A stretch of DNA of 64,000 bases from Bog-473 sp963779735 (lineage in GTDB: Bacteria; Actinomycetota; Acidimicrobiia; Acidimicrobiales; RAAP-2), in assembly GCA_963779735.1 (NCBI GenBank), contig CAVZZJ010000004.1, forward strand, positions 620,001-684,000. The letters are read 5' to 3'. Positions within the stretch are counted from its first letter, which is position 1. Every line of letters begins with the position of its first letter. The notes beneath the pieces were generated by a model. It was not told where the DNA came from. It was given only the letters and a program-made list of their open reading frames with translations, and did no database searches. Positions 1 through 8,469 of this stretch are shown one piece after another. The position numbers were made by a program, and so were the translations under genes.

Positions 1-635
1 AAGGGCCGGACCAGGGCAGAGGTCACGCCGCCGCGATCCTCAACCTTCACACCACTCGCCTTGCCCCAGGAGTCCTTCTGCGTGCCTCTCGCACGACCAC
101 ACGGGGTTCCCAACTCGTGCCGCACCGACGCGGCCGCTACTCGCTTGGCTCCATGCAGTGGCCCGCCGGTCCCGACGGCGCCAGCATCGCCCCCTCCTGA
201 GCGAAGATGCCAACGCCCCCGCCCCCTCGGTCCCGAGTGATCAACGCCGCTGAATCGGGTCGGAAGGACGAAAGGGCTCCACGTTGTCGCAGGGTAGTCC
301 CGAGCTGCTCAGTCCCTTCCCAAGGTGCTCGGTCGGTCGGCCTCCCTCGGGGTCGGCCTCCCTCGCTCCCGGCGTCCCTTCCTGCCCTTTGTCCGGGTTC
401 CCGCCGCTTCGGCCTGCCTCGCCTTTTTTTGTGTCACTGCAGCGGCTACACACGAGAAGGCAGGGCGGGGCACACGAGGCGGCACCAAACCGCCACGCAC
501 CCCCCGAAGCCCACGCCTCACAGCCACCCGAGACGCGAGGCGGGTCAAGGAGCAGGGAAGAGCTTTGGGGGGGCCTAGCGCAGTTCGCACAAGTGGGGCA
601 GGCAGTCGCAGTCCAAATATGGCATGGGAAGGTAG
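1..635. other. Left-edge region without a supported gene
   Basis: No reading frame here shows a recognisable domain, and overlapping frames on both strands give only Pro/Arg/Ser-rich low-complexity translations, typical of non-coding GC-rich DNA. A 16-bp unit is tandemly duplicated at 335-366 with one mismatch. A run of seven T at 424-430 is not preceded by a convincing stem, so I do not call it a terminator. A plus-strand open frame entering from the left edge to about position 240 has no recognisable motif. Confidence 0.5.
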
Positions 636-1151
636 TCAGGCAGGTGTGGCCGAGACCGCGCCCTCAGTACTGGCATCAACGACGACCCGAGCGCCGAGTG
701 GTGCCCTCAGCTCCGCCGTCGCGTGCCGCAGGTGCGCCTCGGCGGTGCACGCCACCACCGTTCCACCGTTCTCGCCATGTGGGTGTGGGATCACAGCCAC
801 CGCCACTGCCTGCTTGGACTCCTTGACAGAGAGCGTGTAGCTGGCGGTGCAGGGTCCGGTGCCGGAGCTAGCTCCTGCGAAGTTCGCGATGATGCGCCGA
901 CCGCCGACCCCAACGGTCACTGAAAGTTGGGCGGGCGAGGTGCCCGCGTGCGTGACGGGCGCCATGTACATGTCAGACGGAGCGACAGCAAGGACCTTGG
1001 CTGGGTCATGGATACCACCCAAGGAGAAGAGCCAGGCGGGCAGAACCTGCCACCCTCGATCGGTGAGAAAGAGCCCCGATCCCAGCTCGATACTGGTGGT
1101 GAACAGGGGTGGTGGAGATCCCACCACGCTGGTCGGGGCTGCAGCCGTCAC
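636..1151 (-). pseudogene. Fragment of a hypothetical (probably secreted) protein, 5'-truncated
   Basis: The translation (about 171 residues from GTG at 1151) has sensible protein composition and beta-strand-like stretches, for example IELGSGLFLTDRGWQVLPAW and HPHGENGGTVVACTAEAHL, unlike the overlapping frames. An in-frame TAG lies two codons upstream of the first GTG. There is no signal peptide, although the style (Ala/Thr-rich, paired cysteines) suggests an exported protein. I read it as the C-terminal part of a longer gene whose 5' end was lost. I do not recognise the family. A genuine short gene starting at GTG 1151 is the alternative. Confidence 0.4.
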
Positions 1152-1333
1152 AAATCGCTAAGGGGCCCACGGACGAATGGTAGCGAAATGCCTGGAAGTC
1201 GTGCCCCTAAATGGTCGTAGACCTTCTCGCACCGGACGCCCGCCAGACCCGGACCCTGATGGCGACCGCCTACACGATTTATGCCGAGGGGCGCTCGTTG
1301 TCGCCCTGGACGACGGGTGTCCTCAGACCGCCC

Positions 1334-1360
1334 CACATGGAGCATGTGACCAAACATGTG
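1334..1360. promoter_or_regulatory. Inverted repeat upstream of the flavoprotein gene, candidate operator
   Basis: CACATG-GAG-CATGTG (1334-1348) is a perfect palindrome with a 3-bp centre. A second CATGTG follows at 1355-1360. The array ends about 22 bp before the ATG at 1382, where a repressor would block transcription or initiation. No regulator gene is adjacent, so assignment as an operator is inference from position and symmetry. Confidence 0.3.
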
Positions 1361-1381
1361 AAGAGGCGTCACAATGAAGTC

Positions 1382-2515
1382 ATGGATACGACGTCGTTGT
1401 TGGTAGTGGGTGCGGGGCCATACGGCTTGGCGGTTGCGGCTCGAGCACGGGAACGCGGTATCGACACCGTCGTCGTGGGCCACCCCTTGGGCTTTTGGAC
1501 CGACCATATGCCCGCTGGCATGTTCCTCAGATCAGGAGTCGATTGGCATCTCGATGCGTCGGGCATGCATACCTTCGAGGCATTCGTCGAAGAACGAGGG
1601 CTCCTTCCCACCGAATTGGATCCGATTCCAATTGGCGTCTTCCTCGACTATGCAACGTGGTTTCAGGTGCAAAAGAAGCTCACCATTCGTGATCAGTTCG
1701 TGTCAGCCCTGGAAAAGCGCGATGCACAGTTCGTGGCGTCTTTCGAAGACGGATCGCAGATCGGCGCTGAACGGGTCGTCGCAGCTCCGGGTATCGGATA
1801 CTTCGCTCACGTTCCGGAATGGGCCGCAGCGCTGCCCGCGGGCCTGGGCTCGCACACGAGCGACTTTGTTCGATTTGACGAAGTTGCTGGACAGCGAGTG
1901 TTGATCGTTGGCGGCCGCCAGAGTGCCTATGAGTGGGCTGCACTTCTCGGCGAGCACGACGTCGAGCGCGTGGACATTGTTCACCGTCACGACGTCCCGC
2001 GCTTCAAGCGCGTGAGCTGGCGTTTCGTTGACGACTACATGGACGCCACAATCAGGATCCCGGGGTGGTGGCGGTCCCTTTCACGGACAGACCAGGAGCA
2101 AATCGCGCGAAGGTTCTGGGAAGTCGGTCGCTTGACGCTTGAGTGGTGGCTCTCTCCCCGCTTGACCGGTGACCGCTTCCACCTCTGGCCCAACGCAGAG
2201 GTCATCGGAGCAATTGCTGAACCCCGAGCCACGGTGGTGACACTTTCGAACGGTGAGCGCCTCAGTGTGGACCGGGTGATCTTTGCCACTGGGTACAAGG
2301 CCGAACTGGCGAATGTTCCCTACCTACGTCCCGTAGTCTCGGACATTGCCGTTGTCGATGGGTTCCCAGCGCTCGACGAGAACTTCGAGTCGTCCGTTCC
2401 GGGCCTGTACTTTTCCGGCTTCGCGGCGTCCCGTGACTTTGGTCCCTTCCTCGGATTCACAAAGGCCTGTCCGGCGGCAGCGACGCTGATCGTCGACAGA
2501 TTGAACGCCGGGTAG
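1382..2515 (+). CDS. FAD/NAD(P)-dependent oxidoreductase (flavin monooxygenase-like)
   Basis: A 377-residue two-dinucleotide-binding-domain flavoprotein. The N-terminus carries the FAD Rossmann motif VGAGPYGLAVAARA (about residues 8-21). A second nucleotide-binding motif, VLIVGGRQSAYEWAALL, begins near residue 175. A late ATGYKAE motif is typical of FMO/lysine N-hydroxylase-like enzymes, and the C-terminal GLYFSGFAASRDFGPFLGF resembles the closing FAD contact. It probably oxidises a small organic substrate with NAD(P)H and O2 in the cytosol; the substrate is unknown. I chose ATG 1382 because the Rossmann motif should lie close to the N-terminus; the frame stays open further upstream (to 1211) but that extension is not protein-like. 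It stands alone, with a candidate operator just upstream. Confidence 0.8.
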   Translation: MDTTSLLVVGAGPYGLAVAARARERGIDTVVVGHPLGFWTDHMPAGMFLRSGVDWHLDASGMHTFEAFVEERGLLPTELDPIPIGVFLDYATWFQVQKKLTIRDQFVSALEKRDAQFVASFEDGSQIGAERVVAAPGIGYFAHVPEWAAALPAGLGSHTSDFVRFDEVAGQRVLIVGGRQSAYEWAALLGEHDVERVDIVHRHDVPRFKRVSWRFVDDYMDATIRIPGWWRSLSRTDQEQIARRFWEVGRLTLEWWLSPRLTGDRFHLWPNAEVIGAIAEPRATVVTLSNGERLSVDRVIFATGYKAELANVPYLRPVVSDIAVVDGFPALDENFESSVPGLYFSGFAASRDFGPFLGFTKACPAAATLIVDRLNAG

Positions 2516-2703
2516 GCGTCGTGTGCTCCGTGGGCAACCTCGTTGTGTGGGCTTGGGGATCCCTGAACGCCTGGCTGCTGAGACCACCACCAAGTTGTAG
2601 GTTCCTCTCCCCAGGCCGGGCGAGGTGTCCCAGTTCGGGTGGAAGGCGGTAGCAATCTTGCTGGGCCAACACACTAGGCACGTTCACCAGGCAGACTGAT
2701 GGT

Positions 2704-3756
2704 GTGTTCCGCTCATTCTTGATCGCATTGGCCATTCTTGTTCTCGCCTCCACCACGCGGGGAGAGGTCTCCTTTGCGGCGACAACGGGCCAAGGCACCA
2801 CGGGGTCGACAGCCGTCGGATCGTCTCGACAGATCGAGCCCTCAGGGTGCGCGCTTTCCCAGCCTGCAGTTGGCCGTCCGTCGGTCCTGGCAGTAAGGAT
2901 CGTTCGCATCGACACTGGCGCTGCAGTGCTCGTCAATGCGTGTATCGATGGAGCTGGGCCCTTCCCTTTCGTGATCGACTCCGGCTCTTCGTTCTCGGTG
3001 ATCGACAAGCAGCTCTCACGGCGATTCAACCTGCACCAGGTCGGAGCACCCGAACAGGCCGTAGGCATCGCTTGCAGCGGGGCGGTAGTTCCCGAGCAAC
3101 TTCCGAGCTGGTCAGTGGGCGGGCTCGCCCTACGCCCGCAGGTCGTCTTCAACGCTTCACTGCCGAACCTCGAGCCGAACCAGCCCTTAGCCGGGGTAAT
3201 CGGTTCAGACGTGCTGAGCCGGTTCGGCTCCATCCGCATCGACTATCAGGCACGGACGGTGAGCTTAGGGGCCGCCGAGAGCGCATCTCCGACGGCCAAC
3301 GGTGTCGTCCGAGGACCCACCTCGACGCCGACACCGGCGCAGTTCGTGAAGAACATACGCGCCGAGGCCGAGCTTACAGTCGTGTCCCGACAGGGCGGAG
3401 TGGCGGCCTACGCACCGATTAGCCTCAACGGGTCTGGGAGACAGCTTTTCCTCGTCGACACCGGCGCAGCAGTCTCCAACATCTCGCCTCGTCTTGCGAG
3501 CTCCCTTCATCTTGTGAATGCACATCGGAGTCTCCATCTATCCGCGGCCTTTGGGTGCCCAGTGAACCTGACTGAGGTGAAAAGCGGTCGCTGGACACTC
3601 GGTTCGACTTCGCTCACGCCTCAGTTGGTAGCGAGACTTCCGGCCTCTGGATTAAAAATCGCAGGCCTGCTCGCGTCAGATGTCCTGTCCCGCTTCGGAG
3701 CAGTCGTGATCGACTACCGGGCCGCGCGGATACTGCTCGAATCGGGACGAGCTTGA
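2704..3756 (+). CDS. Exported protein with two tandem retropepsin-like aspartic protease domains
   Basis: A 350-residue protein from GTG 2704 with a hydrophobic signal peptide (about residues 4-26). It has two copies of a retroviral-type aspartyl protease fold. Copy 1 has FVIDSGSSFSVID (catalytic D92-S-G) and ends with GVIGSDVLSRFGSIRIDY (164-181). Copy 2 has FLVDTGAAVSNI (D252-T-G) and ends with GLLASDVLSRFGAVVIDYRA. Retropepsins normally work as homodimers, so the duplication could give an intramolecular two-lobed enzyme. Both copies keep the D-[ST]-G core. It probably acts outside the membrane; substrate unknown. It is monocistronic, with no partner gene in sight. Confidence 0.75.
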   Translation: MFRSFLIALAILVLASTTRGEVSFAATTGQGTTGSTAVGSSRQIEPSGCALSQPAVGRPSVLAVRIVRIDTGAAVLVNACIDGAGPFPFVIDSGSSFSVIDKQLSRRFNLHQVGAPEQAVGIACSGAVVPEQLPSWSVGGLALRPQVVFNASLPNLEPNQPLAGVIGSDVLSRFGSIRIDYQARTVSLGAAESASPTANGVVRGPTSTPTPAQFVKNIRAEAELTVVSRQGGVAAYAPISLNGSGRQLFLVDTGAAVSNISPRLASSLHLVNAHRSLHLSAAFGCPVNLTEVKSGRWTLGSTSLTPQLVARLPASGLKIAGLLASDVLSRFGAVVIDYRAARILLESGRA

Positions 3757-3912
3757 CACGCCTCGACGGAGTAGCTCCCACGATCCTTCGGTGTCTGTCG
3801 ACTTCAGATCATCCCTACCGCTGGACTCGGGCGCGGCCCTGCGGCACAACTGGGATACTCGGTGGCCGTGGTGGGCAGAGCCGACGTTCGTGAGTTGATG
3901 CCTAAAGGTTCA

Positions 3913-4143
3913 TCATCGGGCAACGATTAGGTCTATGTCGACGCCGTCCTCGCCCCGCTGACTCATCCAATCTTGAAAGTGCTCGTGACTGAAGGCTTCG
4001 CCGTGAACTTGAAGGAGATCCGCCACATCTGAAAGGAACGACGCGATACGACGCAGCTCGTCTGCATCATCCGGGACGATCGTAACCTCCCCCAAGGTGC
4101 GAAGGTCGGGGGAATCGCCGACGTCATATCCGAAGAGTCTCAT
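3913..4143 (-). CDS. Small acidic protein, Imm32-like (putative immunity protein)
   Basis: A 76-residue protein from ATG 4143. It begins MRLFGYDVGD, continues with LGEVTIVPDDADELRRIASF and ends with an HGEAFSHEHFQDW segment. This arrangement (beta strand, acidic turn, an EVT strand, a helix with ELRRIA.FL, then HEHF) resembles the Imm32 family of predicted immunity proteins as I remember it, without an alignment. Imm32 members are often found near polymorphic toxins but also as orphans. No toxin gene is visible nearby. A longer start at 4308 would run through a perfect hairpin and looks artificial. Cytosolic; function unproven. Confidence 0.5.
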   Translation of the reverse strand: MRLFGYDVGDSPDLRTLGEVTIVPDDADELRRIASFLSDVADLLQVHGEAFSHEHFQDWMSQRGEDGVDIDLIVAR

Positions 4144-4283
4144 ACCGAACAGCGTAGACAACCTTGTCTTGTACGGCTCGCGCGCCTCAAGGGTGCCCCA
4201 CTCCGCCGGGACGGGGTGCCGCCAGGCACATAGGGGCGTGTAGACAACAACGACTTGCCTCGGACGACGGAGACCCTCACGCG

Positions 4284-4317
4284 AATAGGCCCTTGGCCAT
4301 AAAGCCAAGGGCCTATT
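4284..4317. terminator. Perfect 14-bp stem-loop, bidirectional terminator-like hairpin
   Basis: AATAGGCCCTTGGC (4284-4297) pairs perfectly with GCCAAGGGCCTATT (4304-4317) around a 6-base loop, CATAAA. No clear U-run follows on the plus strand, so an intrinsic terminator is not certain. It lies between the Imm32-like gene (minus) and the seven-repeat gene (plus), upstream of both. That is an odd place for a terminator and would also suit a transcript-stabilising or mobile-element-derived hairpin. Confidence 0.45.
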
Positions 4318-4457
4318 GCACGTCGAAGGAAGTTCAACGTGATCGTGCCCGTCTTTGAACCAACGCCGCGTAAGGCACTACTCTCGATCATTGCGGGCAA
4401 CAGGGGGTTACCAGATAATGTCCAACTTTTGTACCCGAGCCGATCCGAATTGGCTCC

Positions 4458-5579
4458 ATGATGCTGGCGCTGACTCTGGTCGGCTTGGCAACAGGGTCAG
4501 CCCTCTTCATGACGACCTCGGCCAGCGCTACCGCTCAAGATTTCATGCCGATGACCACCTTCAACGGCGTCGCCTGTGCTTCCGCAAGCCAATGCATCGG
4601 CGTCGGAAACGTGGCGTCGAGCGAGAACTCGGGGGCAGCGGCGTCACTAAATCCGGTGTCGGGTGACCTCTCGACCGGGCAATCGCTCCAACTGATTAGA
4701 TCGAGTGGGTTCCTCAACGGAGTGAGCTGCCCATCCGGTTCGGTCTGTGTGGCAGTGGGAGAAAATCCCAATGAAACCAGGGGCATCGCGGTATCGCTCA
4801 ACCCGGATACTGCAATGGTACGCAGTGGGCAAGAGCTCCACATGATCTCGGGCATCTTCATGTCCGGCGTGGCATGTGCGTCAAGGAGACAATGCCTCGC
4901 CGTGGGACACGACTCCAGCGGGTCGGGTGTCGTGGTGGCCCTCAGTCCCGCTACAGGAGCCATCTTGCGCGGCCAGAGGGTGCAGACCATTCCGGGGACG
5001 GGTGGCGTCGGACTCGAAGGGGTGGCCTGTCCCTTGGCGAACCTTTGCGTGGCTGTCGGGGAGAACTCCCGAAGGTCGGCCGGGGTTGCCGTACCGCTGA
5101 ATCCGGCCACCGGAGCGATACGGCGTGGGCAAAGCGTCCAAAACGTCACCCATAAAGGCATTCTGGTTGACCTGGCCTGTCCGTCGACCACTGTGTGTCT
5201 GGCGGTGGGTTGGGGTGCCAGCCAACCGTCGGTGGCTGTACCGATCGACCCGAAAACGGGCGAGCTGTCAAAGGGCCAAAGCGATCGATCCATATCGGCG
5301 CGGGCGGCAATGTTGACGGCCGTGAGCTGTCCGTCCATTTCCTTGTGCCTGGCCGTGGGCAACGACACCGGTGACCCCTCCGTTGGGCAAGCGGTGCCGA
5401 TTGATCCGACAACCGCCACGATTGTCGCCGACCAAAGCATTCAGACACTGGCGGGAACCGGTGCCCTAAACGCAGTGGTGTGCCATTCGACGGCTCAATG
5501 TGTGGCCGCAGGATCACGTTTTGAATCCGCCGGGGCGGTGACAGAAATCCTTGACCCCGCAACCGGTCGGCGCCCATGA
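4458..5579 (+). CDS. Secreted protein with seven about 50-residue Cys-paired repeats (propeller-like)
   Basis: A 373-residue protein with an N-terminal signal peptide (MMLALTLVGLATGSALFMTT, cleavage near residue 25). The mature part is seven repeats, each starting with a V.C-(5 residues)-C-[LVI]AVG element. Cysteine pairs are C40/C46, C91/C97, C140/C146, C191/C197, C241/C247, C291/C297 and C342/C348, giving a period of 49-51. Each repeat continues with a strand such as GVAVPLNPATGAIRRGQSV. Regular strand-rich repeats, seven in number, fit a beta-propeller, with a disulphide per blade in an exported protein. No catalytic motif is visible; binding or scaffold roles are possible. It has its own promoter region. 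The start MM (4458/4461) is ambiguous by one codon. Confidence 0.7.
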   Translation: MMLALTLVGLATGSALFMTTSASATAQDFMPMTTFNGVACASASQCIGVGNVASSENSGAAASLNPVSGDLSTGQSLQLIRSSGFLNGVSCPSGSVCVAVGENPNETRGIAVSLNPDTAMVRSGQELHMISGIFMSGVACASRRQCLAVGHDSSGSGVVVALSPATGAILRGQRVQTIPGTGGVGLEGVACPLANLCVAVGENSRRSAGVAVPLNPATGAIRRGQSVQNVTHKGILVDLACPSTTVCLAVGWGASQPSVAVPIDPKTGELSKGQSDRSISARAAMLTAVSCPSISLCLAVGNDTGDPSVGQAVPIDPTTATIVADQSIQTLAGTGALNAVVCHSTAQCVAAGSRFESAGAVTEILDPATGRRP

Positions 5580-5864
5580 GCCCATCACATCCATGACACC
5601 CAGCATCACCTCAACGGTGGCCACTCCCGGCGCGACTTCAAGCGGTCAAGTCCCAGCCATTGCTTGTAGCGACATCGCAGAGTTGTCGATGGGGACTCAG
5701 GTCACCCGTCATGGAAGTCAAGGGGCAGTTTGGGATCGATGGTGCTGCTGCGAGGCACGATATGAAAGGGCCACTCGAGATGTCGAGGGCAGACTCTTTA
5801 TTAGGCCATCGGCGCGATCACTTCGACGGAGACGGGGACACGGTGGATGCGGCATTATTGGTGC

Positions 5865-6236
5865 ATGAATGCGCTGATTCTCATTGGCTACTGGCAGAGT
5901 ACGCAAGAACCAGAATGGCCAGATCCCAGGGAGTTTGTCGACGACGCTTGGGACGATACGGAGCGTGACATCGTCGCGAGATACCTAGACAGTGGAAGAG
6001 TCCCATGGATCCAGATGGGCATTTCCACTTGTCGATTCTGCGGCCGCGAGAATGGTTGCGCAGAACTTACTGATGGGACTTACCTTTGGCCTGAAGGTCT
6101 CTCCCACTACGTGAGCGACCATGGCGTGCGACTACCAGCCCCGGTCGTAGACCACATCTTGGCATGTGCAGCGCAGACCCCGGATCAAGTGGACCATGCT
6201 TGGTGGAACTCCGTCGTTCCAGATTGGCGAACCTAA
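5865..6236 (+). CDS. Conserved hypothetical protein with CxxC motif
   Basis: A 123-residue protein. The start is set at ATG 5865 (MNALILIGYW) because the six codons before it are not protein-like. The centre has CRFCGRENGCAELTDGTYLW and then PEGLSHYVSDHGVRLPAPVV. I have seen this combination (DPREFVD, CR.CG..NG..ELTDG.Y.WPEGL.HY...H.VRLP) in short actinobacterial proteins of unknown function. The two cysteines may bind a metal with the following His residues, but this is inference. It is surrounded by unrelated single genes and accessory in context. Confidence 0.6.
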   Translation: MNALILIGYWQSTQEPEWPDPREFVDDAWDDTERDIVARYLDSGRVPWIQMGISTCRFCGRENGCAELTDGTYLWPEGLSHYVSDHGVRLPAPVVDHILACAAQTPDQVDHAWWNSVVPDWRT

Positions 6237-6362
6237 CGGACCCGCATCGCGAGAGGAAGCTTCTGAGCCGCCCGACCCGTAGCATCCCGGATCGCCGGGT
6301 CGGTGGGACACTTCGGCACACAGGGGCTATCGGATCGAGGCCGCTTTGAGACTCCGGCGTGC

Positions 6363-6737
6363 TCAAGGTCCTGCACGAAGGTCCGCTTCTTTGTATGCGT
6401 AATGCATTGACCGGTCGCCGGTCTCCCAGTTCTCTCGTAGCCCAGGGGCGCTCGGGTCCCAATCAGGTCGGATCTCTCGCGTCACCTCGTAAAGATCACG
6501 ACGAAGCTGTTCAATCGAAGGCCGACCCCAGTACCAATAGCCGTTGTAGACACTGTGGATGACGAGTCCTGGTTTGAGAACCAGGGTGTGCGGGATCATA
6601 GGGTCGTCGTGCGGATCCGTGTACTCCTGAATGTCGAGATCCTTCTGCACCTTGCGGCCAGCGTCGGAGAGGAACGTCCACTGGGCGCCAACTGAGGCTC
6701 GAAAGTCATTCACGCCGGGCACGATGTCGGCACGCAT
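6363..6737 (-). pseudogene. C-terminal part of an AhpC/TSA-type redoxin, catalytic half missing
   Basis: The 124-residue product starts with FRASVGAQWTFLSDAGRKVQ and continues with a DIQEYTDPHDDPMIPHTLVL segment and NGYWYWGRPS. This is the second half of a thioredoxin-fold peroxiredoxin family that is normally about 180-200 residues. The first half, with the beta-strand/Cys active site, is absent. The upstream minus strand holds unrelated sequence overlapping a VOC gene. A purine-rich GAGGAGGACGAAG precedes ATG 6737, so the fragment might still be translated. It would lack redox activity. I call it a 5'-truncated remnant. Confidence 0.6.
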
Positions 6738-6942
6738 CTTCGTCCTCCTCGCTGTCTTCGCTCCAAAGGCGTTGTGAAGCTGACGGGGGGTTTGGCCCGA
6801 ACAGCCCTATCCGAGATCTTCCCGCCAAAGGAACAGGCGATCAAGCCCTATTGAGGTGTCCCGACCACCGGTAGGGGTGTCACGCTTGGGTACGAACTTC
6901 GCGGAGTCCAGTTCCGATTTCGCCCGCCTACCGCTGCAATGT

Positions 6943-7338
6943 CTAAATGTCCGGAACGTAGAATTCCAATGCGATGTTGTCTGGGTCGCGGCAGGACAGC
7001 GCAGAGCCGTAATCCGCATCGACGATGCCACCGTTGGCGACTCCGAGTTCGTCGAGCCGGATCTTCCATGCCTCAAGGTCACTTCGACTTCGACAGGCGA
7101 ACGCCAGATGGTCCAGACCAATTCTACGTTCATCAAAAGGTAGGGTGTCAGAGGGATCAGGAAACTGGTGGAGCCCGACGAGGGTTTGACCTCCGACAAT
7201 CCAGACAGCTCTGCGAAATGGTCCAGGGCCTTTGTCTATGAACATCTTCATGTCGAAGAGTCGTTCGTACCACCGGACACTGAGGTCGAGATCACTGATC
7301 GTCAGCGTCACATGGGCGATCGTCGGGACCTCAAGCAT
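6943..7338 (-). CDS. VOC family (glyoxalase/dioxygenase-like) protein
   Basis: A 131-residue protein with the paired beta-alpha-beta-beta-beta modules of the vicinal oxygen chelate superfamily. It opens with IAHVTLTISDLDLSVRWYER. Likely metal ligands are H9, H77 (GLDHLAFACRSR) and E125 (DNIALEFYV), the usual H/H/E pattern. It would bind a divalent metal and act on a small molecule (isomerase, dioxygenase or resistance type). Sequence alone does not say which. The gene stands alone and is full length for the family. Confidence 0.8.
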   Translation of the reverse strand: MLEVPTIAHVTLTISDLDLSVRWYERLFDMKMFIDKGPGPFRRAVWIVGGQTLVGLHQFPDPSDTLPFDERRIGLDHLAFACRSRSDLEAWKIRLDELGVANGGIVDADYGSALSCRDPDNIALEFYVPDI

Positions 7339-7682
7339 GGAACCCTCCTCGTGGGGCCGATTATTTTGCCGTTGTTGGTCATTCTTCCCGGGAGATGCCC
7401 CAGTTCGCGGATGAGGGGGCCAGCTCGACGGGACCGTGGGGCGTTAGGTCCACGGTGCTCGACCGTAGCCCGGGGGCAGGGTCGGACCGCGCCCTAGACT
7501 TCGCTTGCCGCTGAGCCGCGGGAGGTGGCGAGTTGGAGGTTGTGGTTCCCGTAGGGGTCGACTGGGGTCCGGCCGGAGTGTGGGTCGGGGCTGCTGCCAC
7601 GGCTCTTATCGTGATCACGACGGCGTCGATAGCACTGGGTTATTTTCGGCTCGTTGCGCGGTCCGCGGAGTGCACGCCCTGG
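7339..7682. other. Intergenic stretch with a possible membrane-protein N-terminus
   Basis: No complete gene is seen. From TTG 7533 (preceded by GGGAGGTGGCGAG) the plus frame reads DWGPAGVWVGAAATALIVIT and a short GYF, which is a plausible transmembrane N-terminus. The frame then runs into an unrelated remnant near 7680. It may be the 5' fragment of a lost small membrane protein. Confidence 0.25.
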
Positions 7683-7850
7683 CTAGAGCAGGGCGGTGAC
7701 CTCGGTGTAGAGGTCAGGCGCTGCGACCTTGGTCCCCTGGCTTCAACTGCTCGGATTCGGCTGCCTTCTCCGTGGAGAACGCCTGGAACGCCTCCATGGC
7801 GGCTTGGTCAGGGAAGAGGTTGATAGCGGGAAATTGGGCGCGACCTACCG
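7683..7850 (-). pseudogene. Remnant of a small protein gene, frameshifted
   Basis: The minus strand reads AINLFPDQAAMEAFQAFSTE followed by KAAESEQLKPGD, then meets a stop. Changing frame by one base continues KVAAPDLYTEVTALL and a proper TAG at 7683-7685. The joined peptide resembles the C-terminal half of an alpha/beta dimeric-barrel protein and lies directly downstream of a similar-sized ABM-like gene. It has no start and one frame break, so it is a decayed gene. Confidence 0.45.
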
Positions 7851-7897
7851 GCGGATGCGGGCTAGTGAGTTCGGTGCTGCCGTAGCGGGTGCTCGTC

Positions 7898-8179
7898 CTA
7901 GCTGCGGTAGGTGACCTCGTAGATGTGTCCGGAGTCGATCTTGGACCCGGCTCCTTGCTGGTCTGCGGTGATCTCGTGGCGGCGGCCCGCCCAGGCGTCG
8001 TACGAAGCGCGGTCCTTCCACAGATGGATCACGTAGCCTTCGCCGGTACTGGCGTCGAACATTGACAGGAGCTGCTCCGATCCCGGAGCGTGTGCCGCCT
8101 CGTCGGCCACCTTGTTGGCCTCGTCCGACTGAGCGGTAACACCGGCGGGCAAAGTGACCTGATGTACCTCAGCGATCAT
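7898..8179 (-). CDS. Small ABM-like (dimeric alpha/beta barrel) protein
   Basis: A 93-residue protein starting MIAEVHQVTL. It has PGSEQLLSMFDASTGEGYVI and LWKDRASYDAWAGRR, the pattern of antibiotic-biosynthesis monooxygenase-like dimeric barrels (strand, helix, strand with hydrophobic core, W..RASYDAW). Such proteins are small cytosolic enzymes or binding proteins. No specific reaction can be assigned. It sits immediately upstream, on the same strand, of a related remnant. Confidence 0.5.
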   Translation of the reverse strand: MIAEVHQVTLPAGVTAQSDEANKVADEAAHAPGSEQLLSMFDASTGEGYVIHLWKDRASYDAWAGRRHEITADQQGAGSKIDSGHIYEVTYRS

Positions 8180-8469
8180 TTCGCTGACCTCCCCACTTCC
8201 CCCTCACAACTGGCGTTGCGAGTCTTGCATGAAGCCGCCACAAGGTCAACCAGACTGGGTCGCGATCCTTTACGCCGGTAGACGGTGGATCCGGACGCCT
8301 CGAGTTTGCGGTGTCCCGGTTCGCCGGGAGCGCGGCGAAGATCGACGTCGCTGAAGGTCACGGTTTCGCGCAGTTGCCGGATCGGATGGGGCCAACGCAC
8401 GTGGACCCGAGAAGGAATAACGTCGCGAGTGTCCACCCATCCGGTGGATGTCAGAAGCGAGGTAGAGAG

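Noticed and set aside
420..432. Run of seven T after GC-rich sequence, terminator candidate
   Set aside because: Only a four-pair stem is found upstream, 10 bases away, and no gene ends here.
207..840. Several overlapping open frames on both strands near the left edge
   Set aside because: All are Arg/Pro/Ser-rich and without motifs, as expected from GC-rich non-coding DNA; no frame stands out.
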